NCBI RefSeq assembly: GCF_030680185.1
Contig: NZ_JAUXVZ010000055.1
Coordinates: 62,001 to 126,000 of the forward strand
Reading direction: 5' to 3'
Source: Phenylobacterium sp.
GTDB taxonomy: Bacteria > Pseudomonadota > Alphaproteobacteria > Caulobacterales > Caulobacteraceae
DNA length: 64,000 bases
Positions within the stretch are counted from its first letter, which is position 1. Each line of letters starts with the position of its first letter. A program made the position numbers and the translations under genes. A model generated the notes under the pieces. That model was not told where the DNA came from and made no database searches. It saw only the letters and a list, made by a program, of their open reading frames with translations. Of the stretch, positions 45,460 through 54,573 are shown one piece after another.

Positions 45460-46838
45460 GCCACCGCGCCCAGGTCCTGAGGCATATATTTCTCACGCAT
45501 GGTCACCAGCTCTTCGGCCAGGGTGGGATGGACGGCGCAGGTGGAGTCCCACTGGGCCTTGGTGGCCCCCATCTTCAGGGCGATAGCGGCCATCTGGATG
45601 ATTTCCGGCGCATCGGCGGCGACAACATGGCAGCCGAGGATTTTCTGCGTCTTCTCGTCCACCACCAGTTTGATCAGGGCCCGCTCGTCGCCGCCGGCGA
45701 AGGCGTGTTTCATGGCGCGGAAGCGTGAGAGATAGATATCGACCTTGCCGTGGGCGTGGCGGGCCTCGGCCTCGGTCAGGCCCACCGAGCCGATCGCCGG
45801 CTGGGAGAAGACCGCCGAAGCGACCATCTCGTGGTCGAAGCTGGTCGGGTTGTCGTAGAATTCGGTCTGGGCGAAGGCCGCCCCTTCGCGGATCGCCACC
45901 GGGGTCAGGTTGAGCCGGTCGGTGACGTCGCCGACCGCCCAGATGTTGTCCACATTGGTCTTCGAATACTCATCGACGATGACCGCGCCGTCCTTCAGCG
46001 CCACGCCGGCGTTCTCCAGACCGAGCCCCTCCACATAGGGCGCGCGGCCCAGGGCGAAGAGCACCTGGTTGGACTCAAGCGTCGCGCCGCTCGACATATG
46101 GCTGATCAGCCCGGACTCGGTCTTTTCGACCCGCTCATGCTGGCAGCCCAGGAGGACGTCGATCCCCTTCTTTTCCAGCTCTTCGGCCAGGTGCGCGCGG
46201 ACATGGTCATCGAAGCCACGCAGGATGTTCGGCCCCCGATGCACCAGGGTCACATCCACGCCCAGACCCTTGAAGATGCAGGCGAACTCCACGGCGATGT
46301 AACCGCCCCCGGCGATCACGATCCGCTTGGGCAGCTCCTCAAGCTGGAAGGCCTCGTCGGAGGTGAGCACATGCTCGATCCCCGGCATGTCCTGCGGGAC
46401 CCAGGGCCGGCCGCCGGTGGCGATCAGGATCTTGTCGGCGGTGACGGTCTTGTCCTTGCCCACCAGTTCGATGGTGTGGGCGTCGATCAGACGGGCCTTG
46501 GCATGGGCGAGTTCGGCGCCGGCGTTCTGCAGGTTGGTGACATAAATCCCCGACAGGCGGGCGATTTCCTTGTCCTTTTCGGCCAGGAAGGTCGGCCAGT
46601 CGAAGCTGGTTTCGCCGACGGTCCAGCCATAGGCCTTGGCCAGCTTGAAGTGGCTGGCGAACTCTGAGGCGTAGACCATGAACTTCTTGGGCACGCAGCC
46701 GCGGATGACGCAGGTGCCGCCGACGCGGTGTTCTTCGGCCACGGCGACGCGGGCGCCGCTGAGGGCGGCCAGGCGCGCAGCGCGCACCCCGCCCGAGCCG
46801 GCGCCGATGACGAACAGATCGTAGTCGTACTGGGTCAC
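45456..46838 (-). CDS. gor: Glutathione-disulfide reductase
   Basis: A 460-residue FAD/NADPH disulfide reductase. FAD motif IGAGSGGVRAARLAA (residues 11-25), redox-active Cys43 and Cys48 in GGTCVIRGCVPKK, NADPH motif VIAGGGYIAVEFACIF, and the C-terminal catalytic His in CAVHPTLAEELVTM. The GCVPKK tail of the redox motif distinguishes Gor from dihydrolipoamide dehydrogenase. Gene order rpiA-gor with a 14-base gap links NADPH-dependent thiol reduction to the pentose-phosphate pathway. Length normal. Confidence 0.95.
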   Translation of the reverse strand: MTQYDYDLFVIGAGSGGVRAARLAALSGARVAVAEEHRVGGTCVIRGCVPKKFMVYASEFASHFKLAKAYGWTVGETSFDWPTFLAEKDKEIARLSGIYVTNLQNAGAELAHAKARLIDAHTIELVGKDKTVTADKILIATGGRPWVPQDMPGIEHVLTSDEAFQLEELPKRIVIAGGGYIAVEFACIFKGLGVDVTLVHRGPNILRGFDDHVRAHLAEELEKKGIDVLLGCQHERVEKTESGLISHMSSGATLESNQVLFALGRAPYVEGLGLENAGVALKDGAVIVDEYSKTNVDNIWAVGDVTDRLNLTPVAIREGAAFAQTEFYDNPTSFDHEMVASAVFSQPAIGSVGLTEAEARHAHGKVDIYLSRFRAMKHAFAGGDERALIKLVVDEKTQKILGCHVVAADAPEIIQMAAIALKMGATKAQWDSTCAVHPTLAEELVTMREKYMPQDLGAVA

Positions 46839-46852
46839 GGAGGTGACGCTCC

Positions 46853-47536
46853 TTACGGTTCGATGGTGACGACGCCATCGGGCGTCCCCACCAGGGCCAT
46901 GTCGGCCAGGTCGAGGAACAGGCCATGATCGACCACGCCGGTGACGCTCTTCAGCGCATCGGCCAGCGCCGCGGGATCCTCGATCCGTCCGCAGGCTGCG
47001 TCATAGATGAGGTTTCCGCCGTCGGTTCGCACGGGGGCGCCGTCTTTCATCCGCAGACGCGGGGCGACGCCGAGATCGCACTCCGACAACGCGTCGCAGA
47101 TCCGCAGGGCCGTCGTCTCATGGGCGAAGGCCACCACCTCGATCGGCAGGGGAAACTTTCCCAGCACCGGCACGCGCTTGGCGGCGTCGGCGATGACCAC
47201 GCAACGGCGCGAGGCCTCCCAGACCAGCTTCTCCCGCAACAGGGCCGCGCCGCCGCCCTTGATCAGCGACAGGGCGGGTCCGATCTCGTCGGCGCCGTCA
47301 ACGGTGAGGTCGATGGATTTCACCGGGCCAAGCTCGGAAAGCGTCATGCCCAGCCCCTGGGCCAGGTCGGCGGTGGCGACCGAGGTGGCGACGCAGGTCA
47401 CGTCGAGCTTACGGGCCGCCAGGGCCTTGACAAACCAGGCCGCGGTCGAGCCCGTGCCCAGGCCCACGACCATGCCGGTCTCCACCAGGGCGGCGGCGGC
47501 CTCGCCGGCCGCCTTCTTCTGCGCGTCTGCGTCCAT
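46853..47536 (-). CDS. rpiA: Ribose-5-phosphate isomerase A
   Basis: A 227-residue enzyme interconverting ribose 5-phosphate and ribulose 5-phosphate. Family motifs GLGTGSTAAWFVKAL, the catalytic DGADEI (KSIDLTVDGADEIGP), KGGGAALLREKLV and the C-terminal GVVDHGLFLDLADMAL are complete. Normal size. Upstream of gor on the same strand. Confidence 0.95.
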   Translation of the reverse strand: MDADAQKKAAGEAAAALVETGMVVGLGTGSTAAWFVKALAARKLDVTCVATSVATADLAQGLGMTLSELGPVKSIDLTVDGADEIGPALSLIKGGGAALLREKLVWEASRRCVVIADAAKRVPVLGKFPLPIEVVAFAHETTALRICDALSECDLGVAPRLRMKDGAPVRTDGGNLIYDAACGRIEDPAALADALKSVTGVVDHGLFLDLADMALVGTPDGVVTIEP

Positions 47537-47632
47537 CTTGATCCCGTAGTTCGCCGCCGGCAGGCAAGCGGCTCCTCTGTCTTCTTCTAGGCGCCTGGGC
47601 GCGGCAAGGCCACGGCCGAACGCCTCACGGCT

Positions 47633-48994
47633 TCAGGGCTTGGCTGTCCAGGCGCGTTTGCCAGCGCGAAACCGCTGCGCCCAGCCAGTCTTTTCCACCT
47701 GCGCCGAGCGCTCCAGGGCCAGGGCGTCGGGCGCCACATCCTGGGTGATCACCGAGCCTGAGCCCGTATAGGCGCCGGCCCCGATCCGCACCGGCGCCAC
47801 CAGGGCCGAGTTGGAGCCGATGAAGGCGCCCTCCCCCACATGGGTCTCGAACTTGTCGAAGCCGTCGTAGTTACAGAAGATGGTTCCGGCCCCGATATTG
47901 GCGCCGGCCCCCACGGTGCCGTCCCCCAGATAGGCCAGGTGGTTGGCCTTGGCGCCGGCGCCGACCGCGACCTTCTTCACCTCGACGAAGTTGCCGATAT
48001 GGGCGTCGGGACCGATCTGCGCACCGGGACGCAGGCGGGCATAGGGTCCGACCAGGGCGCCCTCCGCCACAGCGGCCCCTTCCAGATGACTGAAGGCCCG
48101 GATCACCGCGCCGGCCGCCACCTTCACCCCGGGCGCAAAGACCACGAACTGTTCGACGGTCGCGCCGGGCGCGATCTCGGTGTCCCAGGAGAAGTGCACA
48201 GTGTCCGGCGCCGGCATGGCGACGCCTTCGTTCAGGAAGTGATGGCGCCGCCGCTGCTGGAAAATGGCTTCCGCCGCGGTCAGCTGGGCCTGAGAATCGG
48301 CGCCCATCACCGCGCTCTCCGGCGCGAAGGCGGCCCGGACATTGGCCTCTTCGCCCACGGCCACGGCCACGACCGACGTCAGGTAGTATTCCCCCTTGGC
48401 GTTGTCATTGCCCACCTTGTCCAGCCAGTTGAACAGGCTGCAGGCGTCGCCCGCCATCATGCCGGAATAGCAGGCCCGCACATGGCGCTCTTCCTCGGTG
48501 GCGTCGCGGGCCTCGACGATCCGGATGACATGGCCATCGGCGCCGCGGATGAGCCGGCCGTAAAGCGCCGGGTCCGTGGGCTCGAAGCCCAGCAGCGCGA
48601 TCTGCGCCCCCTGCTCGCGCAGCGCAAACAGAGGCTCCAGGTCCTTGCCTTCCAGCAGCGGGCAGTCGGCATTGGTCACCAGCAGGTCGCCCGCAAAGTC
48701 CTGTAGCACCGGCCGCGCGGCCAGCACCGCATGGCCGGTGCCCAGCGGTGGGTCCTGGACGACCGCCGCGGCCTCCCCCAGCCGCGCGACGACGGCCTGG
48801 CGCACCGCGGGGCTGTGGGCGCCCACCACCACCACCACCCGCTCGCAGCCGGCCGCCTGCACCGCGTCGATGGCCCGGTCAAGCATGGTGCGGCCACCGA
48901 CCTTGTGCAGCACCTTCGGGATCGGCGACTTCATGCGCGTGCCCTGGCCAGCAGCCAGGATGACGGCGGCGCGAGGTTGGGCGCTGGGGGTCAT
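47633..48994 (-). CDS. glmU: Bifunctional UDP-GlcNAc pyrophosphorylase/glucosamine-1-phosphate acetyltransferase
   Basis: A 453-residue enzyme making UDP-N-acetylglucosamine for peptidoglycan and LPS. The N-terminal pyrophosphorylase domain opens with [20 protein letters not shown] and has DCPLL for metal binding. From about residue 250 a left-handed beta-helix of hexapeptide repeats forms the acetyltransferase domain, ending with the [20 protein letters not shown] turns. Divergent from gph across 90 bases. Length standard. Confidence 0.96.
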   Translation of the reverse strand: MTPSAQPRAAVILAAGQGTRMKSPIPKVLHKVGGRTMLDRAIDAVQAAGCERVVVVVGAHSPAVRQAVVARLGEAAAVVQDPPLGTGHAVLAARPVLQDFAGDLLVTNADCPLLEGKDLEPLFALREQGAQIALLGFEPTDPALYGRLIRGADGHVIRIVEARDATEEERHVRACYSGMMAGDACSLFNWLDKVGNDNAKGEYYLTSVVAVAVGEEANVRAAFAPESAVMGADSQAQLTAAEAIFQQRRRHHFLNEGVAMPAPDTVHFSWDTEIAPGATVEQFVVFAPGVKVAAGAVIRAFSHLEGAAVAEGALVGPYARLRPGAQIGPDAHIGNFVEVKKVAVGAGAKANHLAYLGDGTVGAGANIGAGTIFCNYDGFDKFETHVGEGAFIGSNSALVAPVRIGAGAYTGSGSVITQDVAPDALALERSAQVEKTGWAQRFRAGKRAWTAKP

Positions 48995-49084
48995 GGGCGA
49001 GGTCCTTCCCGAGTCGACGGCGTTGCAATCATGGGGCGTTTAGCCGAAACGGCGACAGGTTTCGACGAAAGGACACGTATCGCC

Positions 49085-49807
49085 ATGGCCGCCCCCCTCG
49101 ACCTCTCGGCCCTGGCCGGCGCGACCCTGGCCTTCGATCTCGACGGCACCCTGGTGGACACGGCCCCTGATCTCGTCGGTACGCTGAACGTCATCCTGCA
49201 GGAGGAGGGCCACGCCCCCCTGCCCCTGGCCGAGGCGCGGCCCTTCATCGGCAAGGGCGCCCGCTGGCTGTTGCAGCGGGGATTCACCGAGGCCGGCGCG
49301 CCGATTTCGGACGACGCCATGGGCGGCCTCTTCGAGCGCTTCATCGCCCGCTACAACGCCCATATCGCCGACGAAAGCCGCCCCTTCCCCGGCATGGTCG
49401 AGACGCTTGAAGCCCTGCGCGGCGCCGGCGCCCGCCTGGTGGTCTGCACCAACAAGCGCACCGACCTCTCCACCAACCTGCTGGACGCGCTGAACCTGTC
49501 ATACCTGTTTGAGGCCATCGTCGGCGCCGACGCCGCCCCGGCCCAGAAGCCCGACCGCCGCCACCTGGAAACCGCCATCGCCCGGGCTGGCGGCCGCCCA
49601 GACCACGCCATCATGATCGGCGACGCCGCCCCTGACGCCGGCGCGGCAAAAGCCGCCGGCGTGCCCCTCATCCTGGTCAGCTTCGGCTATACCGAGGTCC
49701 CGGTGGCCGAGCTGGGGGCCGATATCCTGATCGGCCACTACGCCGATCTGCCCGCCGCCTGTTTGCAGCTACTGCCGGCTTGCCCCCGGCCAAACGAGAC
49801 GCTATAG
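49085..49807 (+). CDS. gph: Phosphoglycolate phosphatase (HAD family)
   Basis: A 240-residue HAD phosphatase. Motif I is FDLDGTLVDTAPDL (nucleophile Asp18, acid Asp20), motif II is VVCTNKRTDLS, motif III the Lys in AQKPDRRHLE, motif IV MIGDAAPDAGAAKAAG. The cap-domain position and GKGARWLLQRG favour Gph, which clears 2-phosphoglycolate from DNA repair or oxygenase side reactions. The ATG at 49085 follows AAAGGA; longer in-frame openings run into glmU. A tRNA gene starts 16 bases after the stop. Confidence 0.88.
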   Translation: MAAPLDLSALAGATLAFDLDGTLVDTAPDLVGTLNVILQEEGHAPLPLAEARPFIGKGARWLLQRGFTEAGAPISDDAMGGLFERFIARYNAHIADESRPFPGMVETLEALRGAGARLVVCTNKRTDLSTNLLDALNLSYLFEAIVGADAAPAQKPDRRHLETAIARAGGRPDHAIMIGDAAPDAGAAKAAGVPLILVSFGYTEVPVAELGADILIGHYADLPAACLQLLPACPRPNETL

Positions 49808-49823
49808 GCGCATCCCTTCCGAT

Positions 49824-49898
49824 GGATGCGTAGCTCAGCGGGAGAGCACCTCGTTCACACCGAGGGGGTCACAGGTTCAATCCCTGTCGCATCCACCA
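49824..49898 (+). tRNA. tRNA-Val (anticodon CAC)
   Basis: The cloverleaf is complete: acceptor stem GGATGCG with CGCATCC, D-arm GCTCAGCGGGAGAGC, anticodon stem CCTCG/CGAGG around loop TTCACAC (anticodon CAC, reading GUG Val), and T-arm ACAGGTTCAATCCCTGT. The discriminator A and a genomically encoded CCA follow. It marks the boundary between core genes and a stretch of less conserved genes. Confidence 0.95.
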
Positions 49899-50231
49899 TT
49901 CCTTTCAAGCACTTAGGCGATCTGGCCCGAGTTGCTCGCCGGGAAACTCCCCAGAAACGCTGAATTGTGGATCGCTTTCGGGCGTCGTCGAGCCTTACGG
50001 CGCCTGCAGCGCACGCCGCCGGCGCATCGTGGTGGCGGCCTGCGCCTTCGTCATCTCGGGCGCCGCGGCGAGCGCGAGGCTCGCGCAAAGGACGATCCTT
50101 ACGCTCATCCAGACCCCATTCCACCGGCGGACCGCATCTCCCGCGCATGGAGAAGACGACAACTAAACGTTGCATTCCCGCGATCTTGGACACAAGCTTT
50201 CTGCCGGATCCAGCCATCACGGAGAGGAACG
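49899..50231. other. 333-base gap after the tRNA, no clear gene
   Basis: No convincing gene. On the plus strand, 50029-50166 is open for 45 codons and its beginning reads like a signal peptide (VVAACAFVISGAAASA), followed by a basic stretch and a TAA. It may be a decayed secreted-protein gene. A minus-strand open frame across the region is the familiar spurious reading of an antisense tRNA. The last 15 bases hold the GGAGAGG ribosome site of the next gene. Confidence 0.5.
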
Positions 50232-51026
50232 ATGGGCAGGAAGTCATTAGCGCGCCACCCCATTCTTACCCTCCTGGCCCTCGGTGTCGGGGCGATTGCG
50301 GCCCTTCCGGCCGCGGCCCAGGTCACGCCGTCCGACGTCCGCGATCTGGTCGGGGTCAGAGGCGCCAGCGGCGAGTCGGAACTGGCGGCGCGGGGCTATG
50401 TCCAGACCGGCGGTCAGACCGGGGACGACCGCCAGTGGACCTACTGGTGGAACGAGCGTCGCGGGGTCTGCCTGTCCGTCGCCACGGCGGAAGGGCGCTA
50501 TGACTCCATCGTTTCGACGCCGGCCGCCGACTGCCAGCGCGGCGGGGGCGGCGGCGGCGGCTCCGCCTTTCGGCCGCCCGAGTTCGGCTACGGGGACTCC
50601 TATGACCGCGGCGGCTACCAGGAGCACATCGCGCTGATCTGCTACGGCGAGGGTCATCGTACTGGAACCCAGATGAAGTCGGGCTACACGTGGGATTCAG
50701 ACAAGAACAAGTATGTGGCGCAGACTGGCTATGAGCTGACCAACGAGGAGTACGACACCTCGGTCACCATCGAGATCGACGGCGCCAGGGGCCGGATACG
50801 CCCCGCCAAGAACATGATCCCGCTCATCCACTCCAGCAGCGACGGGGGCTGGTATGACATCGCCAATCTCTCGATCTCGCGGGACGTCATCAACGGGAGC
50901 TTCACCTTCAATGGCGCCAACCGTCCCAAGATCACCATCGACCGGCGGGCGGGTCGGATATCTCTCGATGGCCTGACCCAGTTCAGCGGATCGTGCACGC
51001 CGCTGGACGGAGATCGCATGTTCTAA
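50232..51026 (+). CDS. Secreted protein of unknown function
   Basis: A 264-residue precursor. Signal peptide ILTLLALGVGAIAALPAAAQ ends near residue 30. Domain A (about 32-100) contains VRDLVGVRGASGESELAARG, WTYWWN and a Cys pair (CLSVATAEGRYDSI and AADC), a pattern I have seen in other alphaproteobacterial exported proteins without known role. A Gly-rich linker (RGGGGGGGS) leads to domain B (about 128-262), rich in beta strands, with SGYTWDSDKNKYVAQTGYEL and two further cysteines that could form a disulfide. The strong GGAGAGG site supports the ATG. Probably periplasmic or surface-exposed. Confidence 0.72.
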   Translation: MGRKSLARHPILTLLALGVGAIAALPAAAQVTPSDVRDLVGVRGASGESELAARGYVQTGGQTGDDRQWTYWWNERRGVCLSVATAEGRYDSIVSTPAADCQRGGGGGGGSAFRPPEFGYGDSYDRGGYQEHIALICYGEGHRTGTQMKSGYTWDSDKNKYVAQTGYELTNEEYDTSVTIEIDGARGRIRPAKNMIPLIHSSSDGGWYDIANLSISRDVINGSFTFNGANRPKITIDRRAGRISLDGLTQFSGSCTPLDGDRMF

Positions 51027-51090
51027 GGACAAGCCCGCTAGCGCGGCGCTGGATGATCGCGTGCGCCGGCCCAGACTCTCGGTGACGCCT

Positions 51091-52188
51091 ATGGAAAAGC
51101 ACGGGCTTTCGATGGGACAGCGCGCGTCCACGATCGGCTGGTTTCTGCTGGCGATCGGATTCGCCCTCGCCTTGCCGGTGCTCTTGGGCCTGAGCGCGTG
51201 GATCGTGGTGGCGATCGCTGCGGCCGCAGCCCTGCTGGCTGCGGGCATCGCCGCGATCATCGGGCTGGCTTTCCGCCGCCACAGCCCTGGATCGTTTGTT
51301 TCGCGGTGGCTTCCGGCCGCCCTCGCCCTCCTGTTCGTGCTCAGCATCCTGGCGGCCTCGCCGGTCTACTATCTCGCCGCGGTGGTCGCGAGCCGCCCCC
51401 TGGCGGCGCCACAGGCGACGCTCTCCAACGAACAACGCACGATCATTTTCCAGGGGATGACCCACGTCGGATCGGACTCGTTCTACAAGGCCGTCGTCTA
51501 CGACCTGGAGCAGGCGTTGGCGGATGGTTACGTGGTCTATTATGAGGGCGTGCGGCCCGATCCTGCCGGTGACGCCTGGTTCTCCCAGACCCTGGCTCAT
51601 GGCGGCGACCTCACCGAGGAGTACAAGAGCCTGGGTGAGGTCTGCGGCCTCGCCTTCCAGGGTGACTATTTCAAACTGCTCGGGCCGGAGATCAGGGAAC
51701 ATCCGGACCGCCATGTCGCCGCCGACGTCACGACCCTGGAGATGAAGCAGGAATACGATCGGCTGATCGAGGTGGATCGGGACTTTGCCGCCAATGCGGC
51801 GAAAGCGGCGGCCGAGGCTGAGGATCAGGCCGACAGCGCCGATGTCCTGGCCCGCTTTCTCAGGTGGTCCCAGGATGGCGATCCCAGGCATCACAGCCTT
51901 GGCGGCGTCATCTGCCGCGGGTTCATGACGCTGACCCTGACGCCGAGCCCTGACAAGCCGCCTGGCGACCTGGACCCGATCGTGCTCGATTTTCGCAATC
52001 GCGCCCTGGTGGACCGCATTCTGTCGGACCCGCGCGAGCACATCTACGTCAACTACGGCGCCGCCCATCTGCCGGGAGTCCTGAAACTCCTGAAAGAGAG
52101 CGACCCCAGCTGGTCTGTTAAGTCGATCAAGTGGATGCGCGGGATCGAGGCGCCGGAGGAACTTCATGGCCGGCTCGGCCTGGAGTGA
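51091..52188 (+). CDS. TraB/GumN-like membrane-anchored protein
   Basis: A 365-residue protein. Two or three N-terminal hydrophobic segments (about 8-60 and 75-105) anchor a C-terminal domain. That domain begins IIFQGMTHVGSDSFYKAVVY, continues with a Glu-containing VVYYEGVRPD, and near the end has YVNYGAAHLPGVLKLLKES. The paired GMTH and GAAH motifs with Glu are the hallmark of the TraB/PrgY/GumN (TIKI-like) superfamily of putative metalloproteases. The start is uncertain: ATG at 51091 or 51112, or GTG at 51061; none has a strong ribosome site. Function in bacteria is unknown. Confidence 0.75.
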   Translation: MEKHGLSMGQRASTIGWFLLAIGFALALPVLLGLSAWIVVAIAAAAALLAAGIAAIIGLAFRRHSPGSFVSRWLPAALALLFVLSILAASPVYYLAAVVASRPLAAPQATLSNEQRTIIFQGMTHVGSDSFYKAVVYDLEQALADGYVVYYEGVRPDPAGDAWFSQTLAHGGDLTEEYKSLGEVCGLAFQGDYFKLLGPEIREHPDRHVAADVTTLEMKQEYDRLIEVDRDFAANAAKAAAEAEDQADSADVLARFLRWSQDGDPRHHSLGGVICRGFMTLTLTPSPDKPPGDLDPIVLDFRNRALVDRILSDPREHIYVNYGAAHLPGVLKLLKESDPSWSVKSIKWMRGIEAPEELHGRLGLE

Positions 52189-52349
52189 GGCCTCTGGAAC
52201 AGCACAGGCGGGCTGAGGTCGAAATGGGCGCCCGGGGGTCAGGCTCGGCGGTTGACCCATGCAATACCGCCCACCACGCTACCGCCCGTTCTAGTTGAGT
52301 TGGGCGGGGCTGTGGGAGCGGCGAGCCCACAGCGTCTCGGAGTGTTGAA

Positions 52350-54506
52350 GTGCCCGCCAGTACGACGGTGGTTGCGAGCGGCGTGAGCGCCATCGACAGC
52401 CTGCTTTACGGGACCAAGTGGTCCAGCCCCAACCTCACCTTCAGTTTTCCCGACGCGGTCACGGACCTGGCGGACTATGCCAATCCGCTCGACCCTGCCT
52501 ATTTCACCGCCCTGAACGCTAGCCAGCAGTCGTCGGTGGAACAGGCGCTGGTTCAGTGGGCAAGGGTCACCGGCCTGACCTTCACCGAGGCCGCCAACGA
52601 CGCCGACGCGGATCTGCGATTCTATTTCTATGACGACGGCGGCAACCTGACGATGCGGGTCGTCGGCTTTCCGGGCGACACGCCGGAGAGCGGCGATGTC
52701 CAGTTCGGGGCCGCCTTCACCTCGGGCGCATGGCCCCTGGGATCCTACGCCAACTTCACCATTCTCCACGAAATCGGGCACGCGCTGGGCCTGAAACATC
52801 CGCACGACTCCACGACCGGCTTCCCGGTGGCGAATGCGGCGACCGATGGCGTCCCCAATTCGGTGATGAGCTATCGCAGCTATCTGGGCGGGCCGATCGA
52901 AGCCTATGGCATCGAGGCGGGCTCTTATCCGGCCGGTCCGATGGTCTTCGACATCGCCGCCATCCAATATCTGTATGGGCCGAATTGGACCCATAACGCC
53001 GGCGGCACGACCTACACCTTCGATCCGACCGCCCAAGTGATCCTCGGCGCCTATTGGGATGGCGACGGCAACGACACCTACAACTTCGCCGGCTATACGA
53101 CGAACCTGGCGATCGACCTCCGGCCCGGCGCCTGGAGCGATCTGGGCGGTCAATATGCGCTGCTGGACAATACCGCTCCCGTCTATGCGGACGCCAATAT
53201 CCGCAACCCCGAGCTCTACGACAACGACCTGCGCAGCCTGATCGAGAACGCCAACGGCGGCTCGGGAAACGACTCTCTGATGGGTAACAAGGTCGCCAAC
53301 GCCTTGAGCGGCGGGGCGGGTGCGGACACGCTGGACGGCGGCGCGGGGGCAGACACCCTGGCCGGCGGCTCCGGCGACGACCAGCTGGCCGGGGGCGACG
53401 GCGACGATCGCCTCGAGGGCGGGGGCGGCGCCGACACGCTGAGCGGCGGCGCGGGCGCCGACACCTTCCTGGTCACGAACGGCGATCATGTGACCGACTT
53501 CCAGGCGGGCGACCGGATCCTGGCCACAGGGGCGGTTCCCGCCGCGGTGACCTACAGCCTCGCGGCCGCGATCTTGACCATTGATCCGGACGGGGCCGGC
53601 GCGACCGCCGCGATGACGATCGACCTCGGGACCTTCACCCTGTCGGGCTACGAGCTGGCCCTGGATGGCGACGGCGCGGTCATCCTGAAGGTCGCATCCC
53701 CGCCTACCCCGCCGCCGCCTGCGACGCCTTCGGACGGACCCGACCTGCTAAGCGCCGGATCAGAGCCGCTGTCGGCGGGGCTGGGCAACGACATCGTGGT
53801 GGGATCCAGTGGCGCCAATTGGATCCATGGCAACCAGGGCGATGACGCCCTGTATGGCTATGGCGGCGATGACACAATGATGGGGGGACAACAGAACGAT
53901 CAGCTGTGGGGCGGCGACGACCACGACCTCCTCTTCGGCGATGCGGGCGACGACCGCCTGTATGGCGACAGCGGCGACGACGTGCTGTTCGGCGGCGACG
54001 GGCAGGACTTCGCCGCGGGCGGAGCTGGGCATGATCTGCTGCAGGGCAACGCCGGCGCCGACACGGTGGCCGGCGGCGAAGGCCAGGACACCCTGCACGG
54101 CGGCCAGGGCGACGATTTCGCCCATGGGAACCAGGGTGACGACATCCTGTTCGGCGATCTGGGTCGCGACACCCTGCACGGCGGCCAAGGCGACGACCGG
54201 CTCATCGGCGGCGCCGATGACGATTGGCTGTCGGGCGATCTGGGGGATGACGTCCTGACGGGCGGCGGCGGCGCCGACCACTTCAACTTCGTGGGCGGCC
54301 AGGGGCGCGACACGGTGACCGATTTCCAGGGGGGCGACGGCGACCGGCTGATCCTGGCCCGCGCGCTGGTCGCGGACTTCGACGCTCTGCTCGGGCGGGC
54401 TACCCAGGGCGATGGCGGGGTGCTCATCACCTTGCCCGACCAGATCATCGTGCTGGCCGATGTCCAGCTGAACGCCCTGTCGGCCAGCGATTTTCTCTTC
54501 GTCTGA
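52350..54506 (+). CDS. Serralysin-like M10 metalloprotease with RTX repeats
   Basis: A 718-residue protein without N-terminal signal peptide, as expected for type I secretion. The protease domain (about 1-270) has the zinc motif HEIGHALGLKH (His140, Glu141, His144, His150) and the Met-turn Met173 in NSVMSYRSY. Two blocks of glycine-rich GGxGxDxLx calcium repeats follow (about 305-375 and 470-650), separated by a beta-rich segment and a Pro-rich linker. The C-terminus ends SASDFLFV, a typical hydrophobic secretion tail. The start is GTG at 52350 with a weak ribosome site. Dedicated type I transporter genes are not adjacent. Confidence 0.9.
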   Translation: MPASTTVVASGVSAIDSLLYGTKWSSPNLTFSFPDAVTDLADYANPLDPAYFTALNASQQSSVEQALVQWARVTGLTFTEAANDADADLRFYFYDDGGNLTMRVVGFPGDTPESGDVQFGAAFTSGAWPLGSYANFTILHEIGHALGLKHPHDSTTGFPVANAATDGVPNSVMSYRSYLGGPIEAYGIEAGSYPAGPMVFDIAAIQYLYGPNWTHNAGGTTYTFDPTAQVILGAYWDGDGNDTYNFAGYTTNLAIDLRPGAWSDLGGQYALLDNTAPVYADANIRNPELYDNDLRSLIENANGGSGNDSLMGNKVANALSGGAGADTLDGGAGADTLAGGSGDDQLAGGDGDDRLEGGGGADTLSGGAGADTFLVTNGDHVTDFQAGDRILATGAVPAAVTYSLAAAILTIDPDGAGATAAMTIDLGTFTLSGYELALDGDGAVILKVASPPTPPPPATPSDGPDLLSAGSEPLSAGLGNDIVVGSSGANWIHGNQGDDALYGYGGDDTMMGGQQNDQLWGGDDHDLLFGDAGDDRLYGDSGDDVLFGGDGQDFAAGGAGHDLLQGNAGADTVAGGEGQDTLHGGQGDDFAHGNQGDDILFGDLGRDTLHGGQGDDRLIGGADDDWLSGDLGDDVLTGGGGADHFNFVGGQGRDTVTDFQGGDGDRLILARALVADFDALLGRATQGDGGVLITLPDQIIVLADVQLNALSASDFLFV

Positions 54507-54515
54507 CGGCAGGCA

Positions 54516-54550
54516 GAAAAAGAGCCGGCGCTGCGGTACAGCGCCGGCTC
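54516..54550 (-). terminator. Strong bidirectional terminator
   Basis: A perfect 12-bp stem (GAGCCGGCGCTG at 54522-54533 with CAGCGCCGGCTC at 54539-54550) has a CGGTA loop. On the minus strand it is followed by TTTTTCTGCC, giving a classic terminator for the DUF4142 gene. On the plus strand the same stem can terminate the protease transcript. Confidence 0.85.
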
Positions 54551-54573
54551 GTCTTCAGCTTCAGGTCCCTGGA

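Noticed and set aside
49855..50247. Minus-strand open frame ending in GIEPVTPSV
   Set aside because: This C-terminus is the well-known false product of reading a tRNA gene antisense; there is no ribosome site and the frame crosses the tRNA-Val gene.
53290..54300. Tandem DNA repeats or a CRISPR-like array
   Set aside because: The repetition comes from RTX nonapeptide codons in frame; unit sequences vary and there are no spacers.
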